This document shows, piece after piece, positions 1-9,527 of a DNA stretch of 64,000 nucleotides (positions within the stretch are counted from its first letter, which is position 1; every line of letters begins with the position of its first letter). Source of the DNA: Methanocorpusculum sp. (GTDB taxonomy: Archaea; Halobacteriota; Methanomicrobia; Methanomicrobiales; Methanocorpusculaceae); contig JAFOFB010000015.1 in the NCBI GenBank assembly GCA_017387505.1, positions 225,469 through 289,468 of the forward strand. Reading direction: 5' to 3'. Position numbers and translations under genes: made by a program. Below the pieces are notes generated by a model. The model had not been told where the DNA came from. It saw only the letters and a list, made by a program, of their open reading frames with translations, and made no database searches.

Positions 1-2
1 TC

Positions 3-950
3 TTTTCTGCCCGCGTTGAACTTGCAAAATCACAGGCTTACTGCCGCTTTGCTGTAAACGGTTCGTTAAATGAAACAGCAGACATCAAAGGGCTTGCTAA
101 GGCCGGTGTTCTCGCGTTCGGCGAGATGTTTGCAGCTCCATCAAGTTACGGCTCGGCACTAACTCCCGAAGTAATCGCCCGCGTGACAAAAGAAGCCGCG
201 GCTCTTGGAAAGCTAATCACAGTACACGCAGAAGAAGTAGCCCCGGGCGAGGTTCACTCACTTTCAGAACATGCACTGTCCCGTCCTGCATCTGGTGAGA
301 CAAAGACCATCTCTCTTGTAAACTCGCTTGCCCCGGAGAACGCAAAGCTTCACTACTGTCATATCAGCAGTACCGACTCATTCCCGGCAATGAAGCAGGG
401 CTCAACATTTGAGGTAGCCCCGCACCACTTGTTCCTCTCATATGAGACTGCCAAAAACGCGGCAGACACACACATGAGAATGAATCCTCCGCTTCGTGAG
501 GAGTCAGAGAGAAAGAATCTCCTTTGTGCCTTCGATAAAATTGATGTGATAGCTTCAGACCATGCCCCGCACACTCTCGAAGAAAAGTCCGCAGAGTTTG
601 CATCTGCACCATCCGGAATACCGGGTGTTGAGACGATGCTTCCGCTCTTAATGAATGAGGTACATGCAGGCCGCATGAATCTGAATGCGGTAATCGAAAA
701 AACCGTAACCAATCCGAACAGGATTTTAGGAATCGAGTCTCCGGCATTTGTGCCCGGAGCACGCGCAGACTTTGCAGTCTATGCAGAGTCCCCTGTAAAA
801 ATCGATGCCGAAAACCTCCACAGCAAATGCGGATGGTCTCCGTATGAAGGAATGTACGGCCTCTTCCCCGAGATTACTGTGGTCTCCGGCGTGTGTGCCT
901 GGAAGGAAGGCGTGTTCTCCCGTGAGGGAGCCTGCTTCCTTCAGGGATAA
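3..950 (+). CDS. pyrC: Dihydroorotase (PyrC), 5'-truncated by window edge
   Basis: This frame is open from the first bases of the window, so the N-terminus lies outside. The visible 315 residues match the C-terminal part of dihydroorotase, the zinc amidohydrolase that cyclises carbamoyl-aspartate to dihydroorotate in pyrimidine synthesis. The SDHAPH motif near base 556, followed by a Gly-rich PSGIPGVETMLPLL stretch, is characteristic of the family and holds the catalytic Asp. An internal ATG at 126 is not the true start, because family-like sequence continues upstream of it. The gene ends with TAA and converges on the phosphatase gene on the other strand, with a short T tract between them. 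Confidence 0.93.
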   Translation, partial: FSARVELAKSQAYCRFAVNGSLNETADIKGLAKAGVLAFGEMFAAPSSYGSALTPEVIARVTKEAAALGKLITVHAEEVAPGEVHSLSEHALSRPASGETKTISLVNSLAPENAKLHYCHISSTDSFPAMKQGSTFEVAPHHLFLSYETAKNAADTHMRMNPPLREESERKNLLCAFDKIDVIASDHAPHTLEEKSAEFASAPSGIPGVETMLPLLMNEVHAGRMNLNAVIEKTVTNPNRILGIESPAFVPGARADFAVYAESPVKIDAENLHSKCGWSPYEGMYGLFPEITVVSGVCAWKEGVFSREGACFLQG

Positions 951-960
951 CCCTCCTTTT

Positions 961-1641
961 TTAGAAATATTTGGCAAGCGCTTTTGCCACAGCGTCCCCG
1001 TACGGCTCATCAAGAACCACAGAACCAACGGCCTTAGCGTCTTCTGTCCCATTCGACGGCACAACGGAAAATCCTGCAAGCTTTAACATAGACACATCGT
1101 TTACAGAATCTCCTGCCGCAAGGAAGTCTGATGTTTTAAGCCCCATCTCTTCTGCGAGTTTCTCAAAAGCTGCACCCTTGGACAGTCCCGGGGTATGCAG
1201 GTGGATTGCAAAGCCGGTATCCACAGCAACAACCCCCATGCCCTCTATAATCTCGTTTACTTTCCCGATAGACACATCACGGGAGAATGCAACATCAGAG
1301 TGGCGAAGCTCCGCACTGAAAAGCCGAAGTTCTCCCTCCTTCGGGCAGACAGCTTCACGGATTTTTTCGTATGCCTGCATACAAAGCGCTTTGTTCCCGG
1401 CAACAGTCCGCGTACCAAGGAATCCTTTCCTGTACACCCCTCCGTTTTCGGCAATAACATTGCCGTCTGTCCCTATCATATGCGACAGACAATCAAGGAA
1501 ACAGAGAGTGTTTCCGGATGCGAGAACAACCGGGATATCGGCATCTATCAGGCGGCGAATCTCTTCCACAACCTTTGTTGAAAGACGGCGGCGGTTATCT
1601 GTAAGCGTGCCGTCAATGTCGGTGATAAATGCCTTGTACAT
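961..1641 (-). CDS. Archaeal phosphoglycolate phosphatase, HAD superfamily
   Basis: A 226-residue HAD hydrolase. The nucleophile motif DIDGTLTD lies at residues 8-15, and the late acidic motif GDSVNDVSML lies near residue 178. Length and the Cof-like cap placement match the archaeal phosphoglycolate phosphatase group (TA0175-like), which dephosphorylates 2-phosphoglycolate in the cytoplasm. Related sugar-phosphate or sucrose-phosphate phosphatases share the same motifs, so the substrate is inferred. The gene is convergent with pyrC and divergent from radA, with about 250 bp between its start and the radA start. Confidence 0.85.
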   Translation of the reverse strand: MYKAFITDIDGTLTDNRRRLSTKVVEEIRRLIDADIPVVLASGNTLCFLDCLSHMIGTDGNVIAENGGVYRKGFLGTRTVAGNKALCMQAYEKIREAVCPKEGELRLFSAELRHSDVAFSRDVSIGKVNEIIEGMGVVAVDTGFAIHLHTPGLSKGAAFEKLAEEMGLKTSDFLAAGDSVNDVSMLKLAGFSVVPSNGTEDAKAVGSVVLDEPYGDAVAKALAKYF

Positions 1642-1716
1642 ACTCTTATTTTTGTGTCCGAAGGATATAACAATTCTCTGATTCTAACCCCAAATTGAGC
1701 GTATTTTCAAACCTTC

Positions 1717-1816
1717 GCGAAAGTGCGTTTTAAGCTTATATGTGGATTTGATTTCAAATCAAATCGATTTGCAGGCTCTAAATTTTAGATTTTTTTGAAG
1801 AGGAGGGCACTTTCGC
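1717..1816. repeat. Widely spaced inverted 10-mer pair upstream of radA
   Basis: GCGAAAGTGC occurs at 1717-1726 and its exact reverse complement GCACTTTCGC at 1807-1816, leaving 80 bp between the arms. The second arm is part of the longer element joined to the radA TATA box. The same pair, in the same orientation and with a 79-bp gap, occurs at 34664-34762 upstream of the putative ncRNA and mutS. This looks like a two-site operator; the binding factor is unknown. Confidence 0.6.
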
Positions 1817-1842
1817 ACCGCGCGGTCAGGGGTTTATATACT
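1805..1842 (+). promoter_or_regulatory. radA promoter with shared 22-bp element and TATA box
   Basis: A 22-bp G+C-rich block (1805-1826) is followed by a TATA box, TTTATATACT, at 1833-1842. Position for position, 35 of 38 bases are identical to 34751-34788. The TATA box predicts a start near 1860, about 30 nt before the radA start codon at 1893. The block sits where BRE and upstream regulator sites lie in archaeal promoters, but it is much longer than a BRE. Confidence 0.65.
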
Positions 1843-1892
1843 CGAAGGTTGATGTATTAGTATATCTCATACGATAAAGGAGAAAAGAAGAT

Positions 1893-2882
1893 ATGTCATC
1901 TGTTGATATTGAAGATTTACCAGGAGTAGGACCGGCAACCGCAGACCGCCTCCGCGAGGCAGGATACTTAACCGTAGAATCTATAGCCACGGCTTCACCT
2001 GCTGACTTATCCGAAGCCACCGAGATTGGAGAAACCACCGCAAAGAAAATCATCCGCGCCGCAGGCGCACTCGCAGACATTGGAGGTTTCAAGACCGGAA
2101 CAGACATCCTCCTTAGAAGAAAGGATGTCTTAAAACTCAAAACCCTTGTCCCTGAGTTTGACGAAATGCTCGAAGGCGGTCTCGAAACACAGGCAATCAC
2201 CGAAGTCTACGGCGAGTTCGGTTCCGGTAAATCCCAGATTGTTCACCAGATGGCAGTCAACTGTCAGCTTCCACCAGAGCTTGGCGGTCTTGGCGGTTCA
2301 TGTCTCTACATCGATACAGAAAACACCTTCCGCCCGGAGCGTATCGAACAGATGGTAAACGGTCTTGAGTTCAAAAAACTTCCTGAAGGCTACGAGATTC
2401 CGCCTGTAGAAACCTTCCTTGCAAACATCCACGTCGCACGCGCCCACTCATCCGATCACCAGATGCTCTTAATCGACGCAGCACGTGAACTCGCAACCCA
2501 GATGGAGCTTGAAGGAAAACCGGTCAAACTCGTCATCATCGACTCCTTAACCGGTCTTTTCCGTGCAGAGTATGCAGGACGCGGAACTCTTGCAGGCCGT
2601 CAGCAGAAGCTCAACCGCCACATGCACGACCTCTTCAAACTCATCGACAACTTAAACGCAGTAGGTATTGTTACAAACCAGGTCATGGCAAGCCCGGGTG
2701 TTCTCTTCGGAGACCCGACAAGACCGATTGGAGGAAACATCGTCGGACACACAGCAACATTCCGTATCTACTTAAGAAAGAGCAAAGGCGGGAAACGTAT
2801 TGCGCGCCTTGTAGACAGCCCGAACCTTCCGGAAGGAGAAGCCGCATTCTCTGTTGAGATGGACGGTCTCAAAGAGGCATAA
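1893..2882 (+). CDS. radA: RadA recombinase
   Basis: A 329-residue archaeal RecA/Rad51 homologue that forms ATP-dependent filaments on single-stranded DNA for strand exchange. An N-terminal helix-hairpin-helix region (about residues 8-60, beginning [13 protein letters not shown]) precedes the ATPase core, with Walker [10 protein letters not shown] near residue 107 and Walker [12 protein letters not shown] near 213. Its length is typical of euryarchaeal RadA without an intein. It is transcribed alone, with AAGGAG a few bases before the ATG. Its promoter carries an element shared with the region upstream of mutSL, suggesting joint control of repair genes. Confidence 0.97.
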   Translation: MSSVDIEDLPGVGPATADRLREAGYLTVESIATASPADLSEATEIGETTAKKIIRAAGALADIGGFKTGTDILLRRKDVLKLKTLVPEFDEMLEGGLETQAITEVYGEFGSGKSQIVHQMAVNCQLPPELGGLGGSCLYIDTENTFRPERIEQMVNGLEFKKLPEGYEIPPVETFLANIHVARAHSSDHQMLLIDAARELATQMELEGKPVKLVIIDSLTGLFRAEYAGRGTLAGRQQKLNRHMHDLFKLIDNLNAVGIVTNQVMASPGVLFGDPTRPIGGNIVGHTATFRIYLRKSKGGKRIARLVDSPNLPEGEAAFSVEMDGLKEA

Positions 2883-2921
2883 ATCTCCAAAATTCCTCCT
2901 ACTATTTTTGCCCGTCATAGA

Positions 2922-2933
2922 AAGTATATATCC
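2922..2933 (+). promoter_or_regulatory. TATA box of the ABC-transport module
   Basis: An AGTATATATC-type box lies about 30 nt upstream of the ATG at 2960. This fits an archaeal promoter with a very short leader. Confidence 0.45.
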
Positions 2934-2959
2934 TGACGTGACATCATAATAAATCAGAT

Positions 2960-4141
2960 ATGAAATCATCATCCTGTCTTAAATTCCTATTAGTGACAGC
3001 CGTCTTCGCCCTGGTTTTTGTAAGCGCAGGCAGTGCGGCTGTTACCGAACCGTCCTGTGACGTAAGTCTCACACTTACCCCGAGCACCTTAATTCCTGGA
3101 GAGACCGGACAGCTTGTTGTAGTTCTCCAGAATACAGGCGAGACGCCTCTTACAATCTATAAGATAGCTATCACCGATTCATGGGACGTAGTATCAGTCA
3201 CCCACCCGGCACTCAAAACTCTTGGTTCAATAGGTGTTGGCAAATCAATGACTCTTACCTTCCCGATTACCGCAAACGAAAAGGAAGGAACTTTCTACCC
3301 GTCACTCTCCGTAGAGTTATCGAACAACATCCAGAATACCTTCATCAAATACCCGTTCGCAGTAACCGTTGACAGCAAATCCGTCTCTCTTTCCGTAGTT
3401 GAGCGTCCGGAATACTTCGAGCCTGACACCACTCAGGTTGTCGGTCTCTCTATTGGAAACCTCCGCTCCAACTAGATCGACTCTGTCACCGTCACCGCAT
3501 CCGGCGAAGGAGTCTCCTGTGAAGAAGGCATGGTCTTTGCAGGCTCTCTGACACCTGGAAGCTCCAAAGATGTCTTCTTAACCGTCATCACCTCTGACAA
3601 GACCGAAGAAATCAGCCTTGATGTCAGTTACAAGAACGGAGCAAACTGGCACACCGAAAGCCTCACCATCCCGGTTGAAGGCGGTGAGCTCAAAACAGGA
3701 GCAGAACTTTTCATCAACAACGTAGAAGTTACAACCTCTGCCGGATACACCACAATTACAGATGACGTAAACAACGCAGGACTTGCAACTGCAAAGGGAC
3801 TTGTTGTAACCCTTGAAGGGGCAGAAGCTGTCCAGCCGTACCCAGTCTTTGTCATCGGCTCTCTTGACTCCGACGGACTGTCAGAATTCGAATTAACCTT
3901 CAAAGACGTAGAATCCGACAGCGTCAACCTTGTCTTCACCTACAAAGATGAGAACGGAAACACCTACGTCCAGAAAGAATCCGCACCTATTTCCACATCC
4001 CCAAGTGTTGGAAACAGCACAACCGGCGGAAACCCGGTTCTTGCAGGAATCGCTGTAGTTCTTCTTATCTTAATCGTTGGAGGCGCAGTATTCCTCGTCT
4101 GGAAGAAAGGAAATCTGATTCCAAAGAAAGAGAAAAAGTAA
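2960..4141 (+). pseudogene. CARDB-like surface protein interrupted by in-frame TAG
   Basis: One reading frame of 393 codons is split only by TAG at 3473-3475 (codon 172). The halves are 2960-3475 and, from the next in-frame ATG, 3530-4141. The N-terminal half has a signal peptide (hydrophobic about residues 8-26, ending SAGSAA) followed by beta-rich CARDB/Ig-like sequence. The C-terminal half continues that fold and ends in one membrane helix followed by a Lys-rich tail, giving an extracellular, C-anchored protein. It lies 12 bp before a MacB-like ATPase and permease and is probably their surface partner. Coding character is undisturbed across the TAG, so this is a recent nonsense mutation, a sequencing error, or a recoded codon. 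The function of the intact protein is not known. Confidence 0.75.
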
Positions 4142-4153
4142 CGGAGTTTTATC

Positions 4154-4837
4154 ATGGATGATGCCCCGGTTGTTGAGTTAATCGACGTATCCAAAGTCTA
4201 TCAGATGAAAGCAGGAGACGTCTATGCACTCAACCACGTAAACTTCTCGGTCAAACGCGGAGAGTTCGTCGCAATTATGGGACCGTCAGGTTCAGGTAAA
4301 TCCACTCTCATGAACATGATTGAATGCCTCGATGTCCCGACCTCCGGCACGATTAAAATAAACGGTGTATCCACTACAGACATGACGGATGATGAACTAA
4401 CCGAATACCGCTTAAACACAATCGGCTTCATCTTCCAGAAGTTCAACTTAATCAGCCTCTTAACCGCGTACGAAAATGTCGAGTACCCGCTGATTTTAAA
4501 ATACGGACAGCGTGACCACTCCGAGCGTGTCAAAAAGCTCCTCACAATGGTCGGATTTACCGAAGACCGCATGCAGCATACCCCGTATGAACTCTCCGGA
4601 GGTCAGCAGCAGCGCGTATCTATCGCCCGGGCTCTTGCAAATGACCCGACATTCCTTCTCTGCGACGAACCGACAGGAAATCTCGACTCAAAGATGAGCA
4701 CGCAGATTATGGAAATCTTAAGCGACCTGCACAAACAGGGAAGAACCCTTGTTATGGTCACCCACAACCCGGAGACCGCAGAGTATGCGGATAGAGTAAT
4801 CATTATCAGGGACGGTGAGATCGTTGGCGAAGAGTGA
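4154..4837 (+). CDS. ABC transporter ATPase, MacB/LolD type
   Basis: A 227-residue ATP-binding subunit. Walker A GPSGSGKST is near residue 43, the signature LSGGQQQRVSIARAL near 146 and Walker B LLCDEPTGNLD near 167. The short Q-loop spacing and TGNLDS ending are typical of the MacB/LolD/FtsE group, which powers mechanotransmission rather than classic import. The next gene, a FtsX/MacB-fold permease, overlaps it by 23 bp, so the two are translationally coupled. The substrate cannot be told from sequence. Confidence 0.92.
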   Translation: MDDAPVVELIDVSKVYQMKAGDVYALNHVNFSVKRGEFVAIMGPSGSGKSTLMNMIECLDVPTSGTIKINGVSTTDMTDDELTEYRLNTIGFIFQKFNLISLLTAYENVEYPLILKYGQRDHSERVKKLLTMVGFTEDRMQHTPYELSGGQQQRVSIARALANDPTFLLCDEPTGNLDSKMSTQIMEILSDLHKQGRTLVMVTHNPETAEYADRVIIIRDGEIVGEE

Positions 4838-6068
4838 TGAAAAAACCCTGTGGCAGAAGATTTATTCTCCGATGATTATTGCTCTTGCCCTTCGCAATCT
4901 GAAACTGAACAAGTTCAGAACCATTCTATCCATGATTGGTATTGTGATTGGTGTCTTTGCCATCTGCTCGATGGGTATGGTAAGCGCCGGCTTTACCGAT
5001 GAGCTCGACAACATGATCTCCGACACTGCAGACACCTTAACACTATCGCCGCTTGGTGAAAAGGTTGTTGGAGGGGCCACGGCTGTCGGATTTTCAGAAA
5101 AGGATGTTCGAAACATCGAACTTGCAACCAAGTCCGTTACAAAAGAGTACTCGCTTATCCCATACTACACAACATACAAGCCTGTAACTATTGGAAAAGA
5201 GATGGGAACCGTATCTGTTTACGGTCTCGAATCAAACGACATGGGCCCTCTGGTAACCCTTGTCTCTGGAACATGGCCTAAGGGCGGAACCAACGTAATC
5301 GTCGGAGAACAGTTCGCAGAGGACAACGACTTAAGAATCGGAAGCCGCATCTCATTCCTTGGCGTAAACGGTCAGGAAATTACCTGCCGTGTCGTAGGCC
5401 TCATGGAAAACACAGGAATGCTTACCTTCGGCATCTCGACTGACAACTCCGTTCTTGGAACCACTGAATGGTACTCATCGATTGTCGGAAACAACCACGG
5501 TCTCTACAACAACATCATCATCAAAGCTGCTGACCCGACGAAACTTGCGGCAATAGATGAGGCTATCGACAAAAAGATGAACGGAAAACCTGACAAAGAT
5601 TCCGACGACACCGTCTCCATCTTAAACTCCTATGAGCTTATGGACATCTTTGATGAGATGATGAACATGAGTTCAATCTTTACGACCATCATCTCGGCAA
5701 TCTCACTTCTCGTGGCAGCTGTAGCCATCACGAATGTGATGCTCATGAGCGTCAAAGAAAGAACACGCGAGGTTGGAATCCTTAGAAGTATTGGAACATA
5801 CCGCAGTCAGATTCTTCAGATGTTCCTCTACGAAGCAGGACTTATCGGTTTGATAGGCTCGATAATCGGAGCTATCATCTCCCTTATCATCGCTCCGATC
5901 TTCATGATAATCATGGGACTCACATTTTCTGCAGTGTTTTCCATATCGGTACTCTTATACATCCCGCTTGGAATCGCTGTAGGTCTTGTAGTATGTCTTG
6001 CATCCGGACTCTATCCGGCATGGAAGGCCGCAAACTTAAACCCGGTTGAAGCTATGTCAACCGACTAA
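4815..6068 (+). CDS. MacB-like ABC permease (FtsX/MacB fold)
   Basis: A 417-residue membrane protein with the MacB layout: one N-terminal helix (RTILSMIGIVIGVFAI, about residues 37-52), a large extracellular domain of about 200 residues, and three C-terminal helices. The conserved RTREVGILRSIG segment precedes the second helix and PAWKAANLNPVEAM ends the protein. The start is probably GTG at 4815, overlapping the ATPase gene; TTG at 4824 is an alternative. With the ATPase and the interrupted surface protein it forms a three-gene unit that could act on cell-surface components. A run of nine T follows the stop. Confidence 0.88.
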   Translation: MRSLAKSDEKTLWQKIYSPMIIALALRNLKLNKFRTILSMIGIVIGVFAICSMGMVSAGFTDELDNMISDTADTLTLSPLGEKVVGGATAVGFSEKDVRNIELATKSVTKEYSLIPYYTTYKPVTIGKEMGTVSVYGLESNDMGPLVTLVSGTWPKGGTNVIVGEQFAEDNDLRIGSRISFLGVNGQEITCRVVGLMENTGMLTFGISTDNSVLGTTEWYSSIVGNNHGLYNNIIIKAADPTKLAAIDEAIDKKMNGKPDKDSDDTVSILNSYELMDIFDEMMNMSSIFTTIISAISLLVAAVAITNVMLMSVKERTREVGILRSIGTYRSQILQMFLYEAGLIGLIGSIIGAIISLIIAPIFMIIMGLTFSAVFSISVLLYIPLGIAVGLVVCLASGLYPAWKAANLNPVEAMSTD

Positions 6069-6123
6069 CACTTTTTTTTATCCACCAACTATTTTACAGA
6101 AGAGTGACAATTATTTTTCAGGT

Positions 6124-7389
6124 ATGCATTCGATACTTAGAGAATGTATGAGCGGGGATTACTACTCTCTCGAAGTTGTTTCGAAAAATGAGAATATCTC
6201 AACAGAAAAACTTGCACGAAATATCACATCCGGCCGATGCATTGTTTTGAAAAATGACAAAAGAGCCTACACCCCGTGCGCAATAGGCGAAGACGTTAGT
6301 GTAAAGGTAAATGTAAACATTGGAACATCCGGCATCACCTGCTCTCCTGAAATGGAGATTGAAAAGGCAAAAGCCGCAATCAGTAACGGGGCTGACGCGA
6401 TTATGGACTTATCAACCGGCGGGGATATTGTATCCATGCGCCGCGAGATTCTAAAGCTCGACATTCCTGTCGGCACTGTTCCGATTTATGAAGCAGTTCG
6501 CCGTGCCGGAAACGTTGTTGATTTGGATGCGGACACACTCTTCAATACTATCCGCGACCAGGCAAAAGAGGGTGTTGACTTCATGACGCTTCACTGCGGG
6601 GTAAACCTCGAGGTACTCGATGCGTTAAAACTTGACCCGCGGACTATGGGGGTTGTTTCCCGCGGCGGTTCATTCCACACAGCCATAATGCTTGCAACAG
6701 GCGAAGAAAACCCGCTCTACAAAGAGTATGACTATCTCTTAGAAATTCTGGATGAGTATGACATCCCAATCCCCTTAGGCGACGGCATGCGCCCTGGAGC
6801 ATACGTGGATTCTGTAAAGCTTGCCAAGTCTCAGGAGTATGTAACACTTGGAAAACTCGCACGCCGTGCATTTGACAAAGGAGTATTCCGCATGATAGAA
6901 GGCCCGGGACACATGGACTATTCAGAGATTTCCTACAACGTGAAGATGATAAAGGAAATCACAGGTTTTGCCCCGCTCTACCTCTTAGGCCCTCTTGTAA
7001 CAGATATAGCCCCCGGATACGACCACATAACAGGAGCTATCGGAGGGGCTGCTGCGGCATCTGCCGGAGCAGACTTCCTCTGCATGGTATCCCCATCCGA
7101 ACACTTAGCCCTCCCGAACAAAAATGACATCATAGAAGGAACAAGAACTGCAAAAATCGCAGCACATGTCGGAGACCTTGCAAGAAAACGCGAGTCGGCA
7201 CTTGCCTGCGAAAATGAAATGGGCGAAGCACGCCATGCTCTTGACTGGGAAAGACAGTACGCTGCATCGATGTTTGGCGAGCATGCAAAAGCAGTCCACG
7301 AAAGAGACGGCGAGTGCGAAACCTGTTCGATGTGCGGGGACTTATGTGCGATAAAAATCGTCGAGCAGGCTTTAGAAAAGAAAATCTAA
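6124..7389 (+). CDS. thiC: Phosphomethylpyrimidine synthase ThiC
   Basis: A 421-residue non-canonical radical SAM enzyme that converts aminoimidazole ribotide to hydroxymethylpyrimidine phosphate for thiamine synthesis. The C-terminal [4Fe-4S] motif CETCSMCGDLC (Cx2Cx4C) is near residue 398. The conserved GTSG, MDLSTGG and RMIEGPGHMDY segments are present. The frame is open back to an ATG at 6046 inside the upstream permease gene, but that extension has no family resemblance and crosses a T tract, so ATG 6124 is preferred. The gene is shorter than bacterial ThiC (about 600 residues), as is usual for the archaeal form. Confidence 0.94.
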   Translation: MHSILRECMSGDYYSLEVVSKNENISTEKLARNITSGRCIVLKNDKRAYTPCAIGEDVSVKVNVNIGTSGITCSPEMEIEKAKAAISNGADAIMDLSTGGDIVSMRREILKLDIPVGTVPIYEAVRRAGNVVDLDADTLFNTIRDQAKEGVDFMTLHCGVNLEVLDALKLDPRTMGVVSRGGSFHTAIMLATGEENPLYKEYDYLLEILDEYDIPIPLGDGMRPGAYVDSVKLAKSQEYVTLGKLARRAFDKGVFRMIEGPGHMDYSEISYNVKMIKEITGFAPLYLLGPLVTDIAPGYDHITGAIGGAAAASAGADFLCMVSPSEHLALPNKNDIIEGTRTAKIAAHVGDLARKRESALACENEMGEARHALDWERQYAASMFGEHAKAVHERDGECETCSMCGDLCAIKIVEQALEKKI

Positions 7390-7464
7390 CTCACATTCTA
7401 TTTTTTAGAAATAAACTCGATAAGCAACGGGGACTTTTTAAAAATAGTAGAGGATAAAATCCTC

Positions 7465-8301
7465 TTACTCCGCATAAATCGCAGAGATTAACTCAGGCAT
7501 TACCTTTTCGAACTTAACACCGTACCAGTGCTCTGCATCTTCCTTCGTAATTTCGATACAGCGTACGGTGTAGTCTGCGGCAATCTTTGCGGAGGTGAAG
7601 GCGTCTTTTCCGTTCATGAGTGCCCCAACGAATGCTGATGCATAGACATCACCGGTGCCGTGACAGCCTCTTTCAATTCTGTGGTACTCGTAGTAGGACT
7701 TCTCTTTATTCTCGAAGACGACAACACCTGTTCTTCCAGGCTTGTATCCCACCCCTGTCAGGACAATCATCTCTGCGCCGAGGGCTTTGAGTTTTGCAAG
7801 GAGCTCGTCAATGTATGCCTCATCGTACTCTTCCTTGTACTCCATTCCGGTGAGCATGCAGGCTTCAGTGATATTCGGGAGGATGATATCTGCCTTTGCA
7901 CAGAGCTTTTTCATCTCTTCAACATAGGTCATATCGAATGCCGGATAGAGAACTCCTCCATCGGCCATTGCCGGGTCAACGATGTTTAAACTATCCTCTG
8001 TTCCAAGGTCGTTCATAATCGAGATAACATCAGCAATCATCTCAGGAGTTCCAAGGTATCCAGTGTATATTGCGTTGAACTTTACGCCTACTTCTTTCCA
8101 GTGGGCATGAATCTTTGGAATATCTTCTGCCAGGTCGCGGACGGTAAATCCGGTAAATCCGCTTGTGTGGGTGGATAAAACTGCTGATGGGATTACTGCC
8201 GTTTCAATACCGCAGGCTGAGATAATCGGGAGTGCAACGGTTAGAGAACACTGTCCGAAACAGGATATGTCCTGAATGGTAAGAACCCGTTTGTCAGTCA
8301 T
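7465..8301 (-). CDS. PfkB-family pyridoxal/pyridoxamine kinase-like protein
   Basis: A 278-residue ribokinase-fold protein closest in layout to pyridoxal kinases (PdxY/PdxK). It starts with a DISCFGQCSLTVALPIISACG segment in place of the usual phosphate-binding start, has NITEACMLTG in the middle, and carries the anion-hole/catalytic motif RGCHGTGDVYASAF near residue 210, with Asp as base. It would phosphorylate vitamin B6 compounds or a hydroxymethylpyrimidine-like alcohol. The thiC gene next door is convergent, so it does not prove a thiamine role. The start ATG at 8301 is well supported by the conserved N-terminus. Confidence 0.82.
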   Translation of the reverse strand: MTDKRVLTIQDISCFGQCSLTVALPIISACGIETAVIPSAVLSTHTSGFTGFTVRDLAEDIPKIHAHWKEVGVKFNAIYTGYLGTPEMIADVISIMNDLGTEDSLNIVDPAMADGGVLYPAFDMTYVEEMKKLCAKADIILPNITEACMLTGMEYKEEYDEAYIDELLAKLKALGAEMIVLTGVGYKPGRTGVVVFENKEKSYYEYHRIERGCHGTGDVYASAFVGALMNGKDAFTSAKIAADYTVRCIEITKEDAEHWYGVKFEKVMPELISAIYAE

Positions 8302-8346
8302 GGTTAAACTCCGTATTTGTATTTTTTTTGTATGCGTTTTCGGGAT

Positions 8347-9414
8347 TTAACTGTTGTCCTGCGCCCTGCACTCAACGGCTATTTTGATAACGCCGTCTTT
8401 TCTGTTCTCAAAAATATCATATGCCTCTTCGATTCTTTCAAGCGGATATGTGTGAGTTATAAGAGGCTCGGTGTTTATCTTCCCCTCAGCTATCAGAGAA
8501 AGTGTTTCATCACAGTCACAGCCGTCAACACCTCCTGTTTTGAATGTCAGATTTTTGCCGTACATATCCGGAAGCGGCAAAATCTGCGGTGAGTCATAGA
8601 GAGCAACGACTGTAACAAGACCATTCGGTCTTGCGCATTTCCATGCTAAGCTAAATGTTGTGTTCGCTCCTGCGACTTCGAGCACGACGTCAGCTCCCCC
8701 ATGTTCGCTGTTGTCCTTGACAAATTCAAGGCATCTGTCAGGAGTTACAGTAAGGACTTCCGGGTAGTGTTCTTTGACGAAGCGGATTCTCTCAACGTCT
8801 TTTTCGCAGACGATTATCCGCTTTGGATTTTTCAGCATTACGCAAAGAAGAGTGCAGATTCCGGTAGGTCCGGCACCAATGATCAGCACCGTATCCTCTT
8901 CTGTAATCTCAGAGATTCGTGCCGCCCAGAATCCTGTAGCAAGAACATCTCCGACTAATAGTGCCTGACGGTCTGTGACGCAGTCCGGGATTTTGTTTAG
9001 ACCTGTGTCTGCGAAAGGCACTCTCACATACTCAGCCTGACCGCCGTCTATGCGGCATCCAAGTGCCCATCCTCCGTTTTTGTCGGTGCAGTTGTTGACA
9101 TATCCTCTTTTGCAGAAGAAGCACTCACCGCAGAATGTTTCAACATTGACAGTTACGCGGTCTCCGGGTTTTACATGTGTTACAGCAGAACCTGTCTCTT
9201 CTACAATGCCTACCATCTCGTGTCCTACAGTAACTCCTTCAACCGCTCTTGGAACGCTTCCGTGCTTTATGTGCAGGTCGCTTGAACAGATGCTTGCAAG
9301 CGTGACTCTGACAACTGCATCCCGCTCATGCTGGATTACAGGTTTTGGTTTTTCTACAAGGGCGAACTTTCCTTTTGAGATATATGTACAGGTCAGCATT
9401 GTATTTATGCTCAC
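8347..9414 (-). CDS. Zinc-dependent alcohol dehydrogenase family protein
   Basis: A 355-residue medium-chain dehydrogenase. The GHEMVGIVEETG segment near residue 67 contains the catalytic zinc His-Glu pair. A structural-zinc Cys cluster (CGECFFCKRGYVNNC) follows near residue 95, and a Rossmann motif GAGPTGICTL lies near 180. The likely reaction is NAD(P)-linked oxidation of a secondary alcohol or polyol, possibly allowing use of alcohols as electron donors, but substrate and cofactor are not determined. The gene is monocistronic; the protein begins MSINTMLTCTY, and the ATG at 9399 is a possible alternative start. Confidence 0.84.
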   Translation of the reverse strand: MSINTMLTCTYISKGKFALVEKPKPVIQHERDAVVRVTLASICSSDLHIKHGSVPRAVEGVTVGHEMVGIVEETGSAVTHVKPGDRVTVNVETFCGECFFCKRGYVNNCTDKNGGWALGCRIDGGQAEYVRVPFADTGLNKIPDCVTDRQALLVGDVLATGFWAARISEITEEDTVLIIGAGPTGICTLLCVMLKNPKRIIVCEKDVERIRFVKEHYPEVLTVTPDRCLEFVKDNSEHGGADVVLEVAGANTTFSLAWKCARPNGLVTVVALYDSPQILPLPDMYGKNLTFKTGGVDGCDCDETLSLIAEGKINTEPLITHTYPLERIEEAYDIFENRKDGVIKIAVECRAQDNS

Positions 9415-9527
9415 GTCTTAATTTATTGTTTAATGTAAGTAAGGTTTTGGCTTTGGAGTAAAGTATTTTCAAAGTCTTTGGGTGTATTTAATAGAGGTAT
9501 CCGGGGCCTTAGAATACACAACAAACT

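Noticed and set aside
3473-3475. Firm assignment of the TAG as pyrrolysine
   Set aside because: There is no pyl gene in the window and the encoded protein is not a methylamine methyltransferase. TAG also ends the fumarase beta gene normally. A mutation is the simpler reading.
6046-6123. A longer ThiC starting inside the permease gene
   Set aside because: The added 26 residues match no ThiC, and they span the T tract that probably ends the ABC-module transcript.
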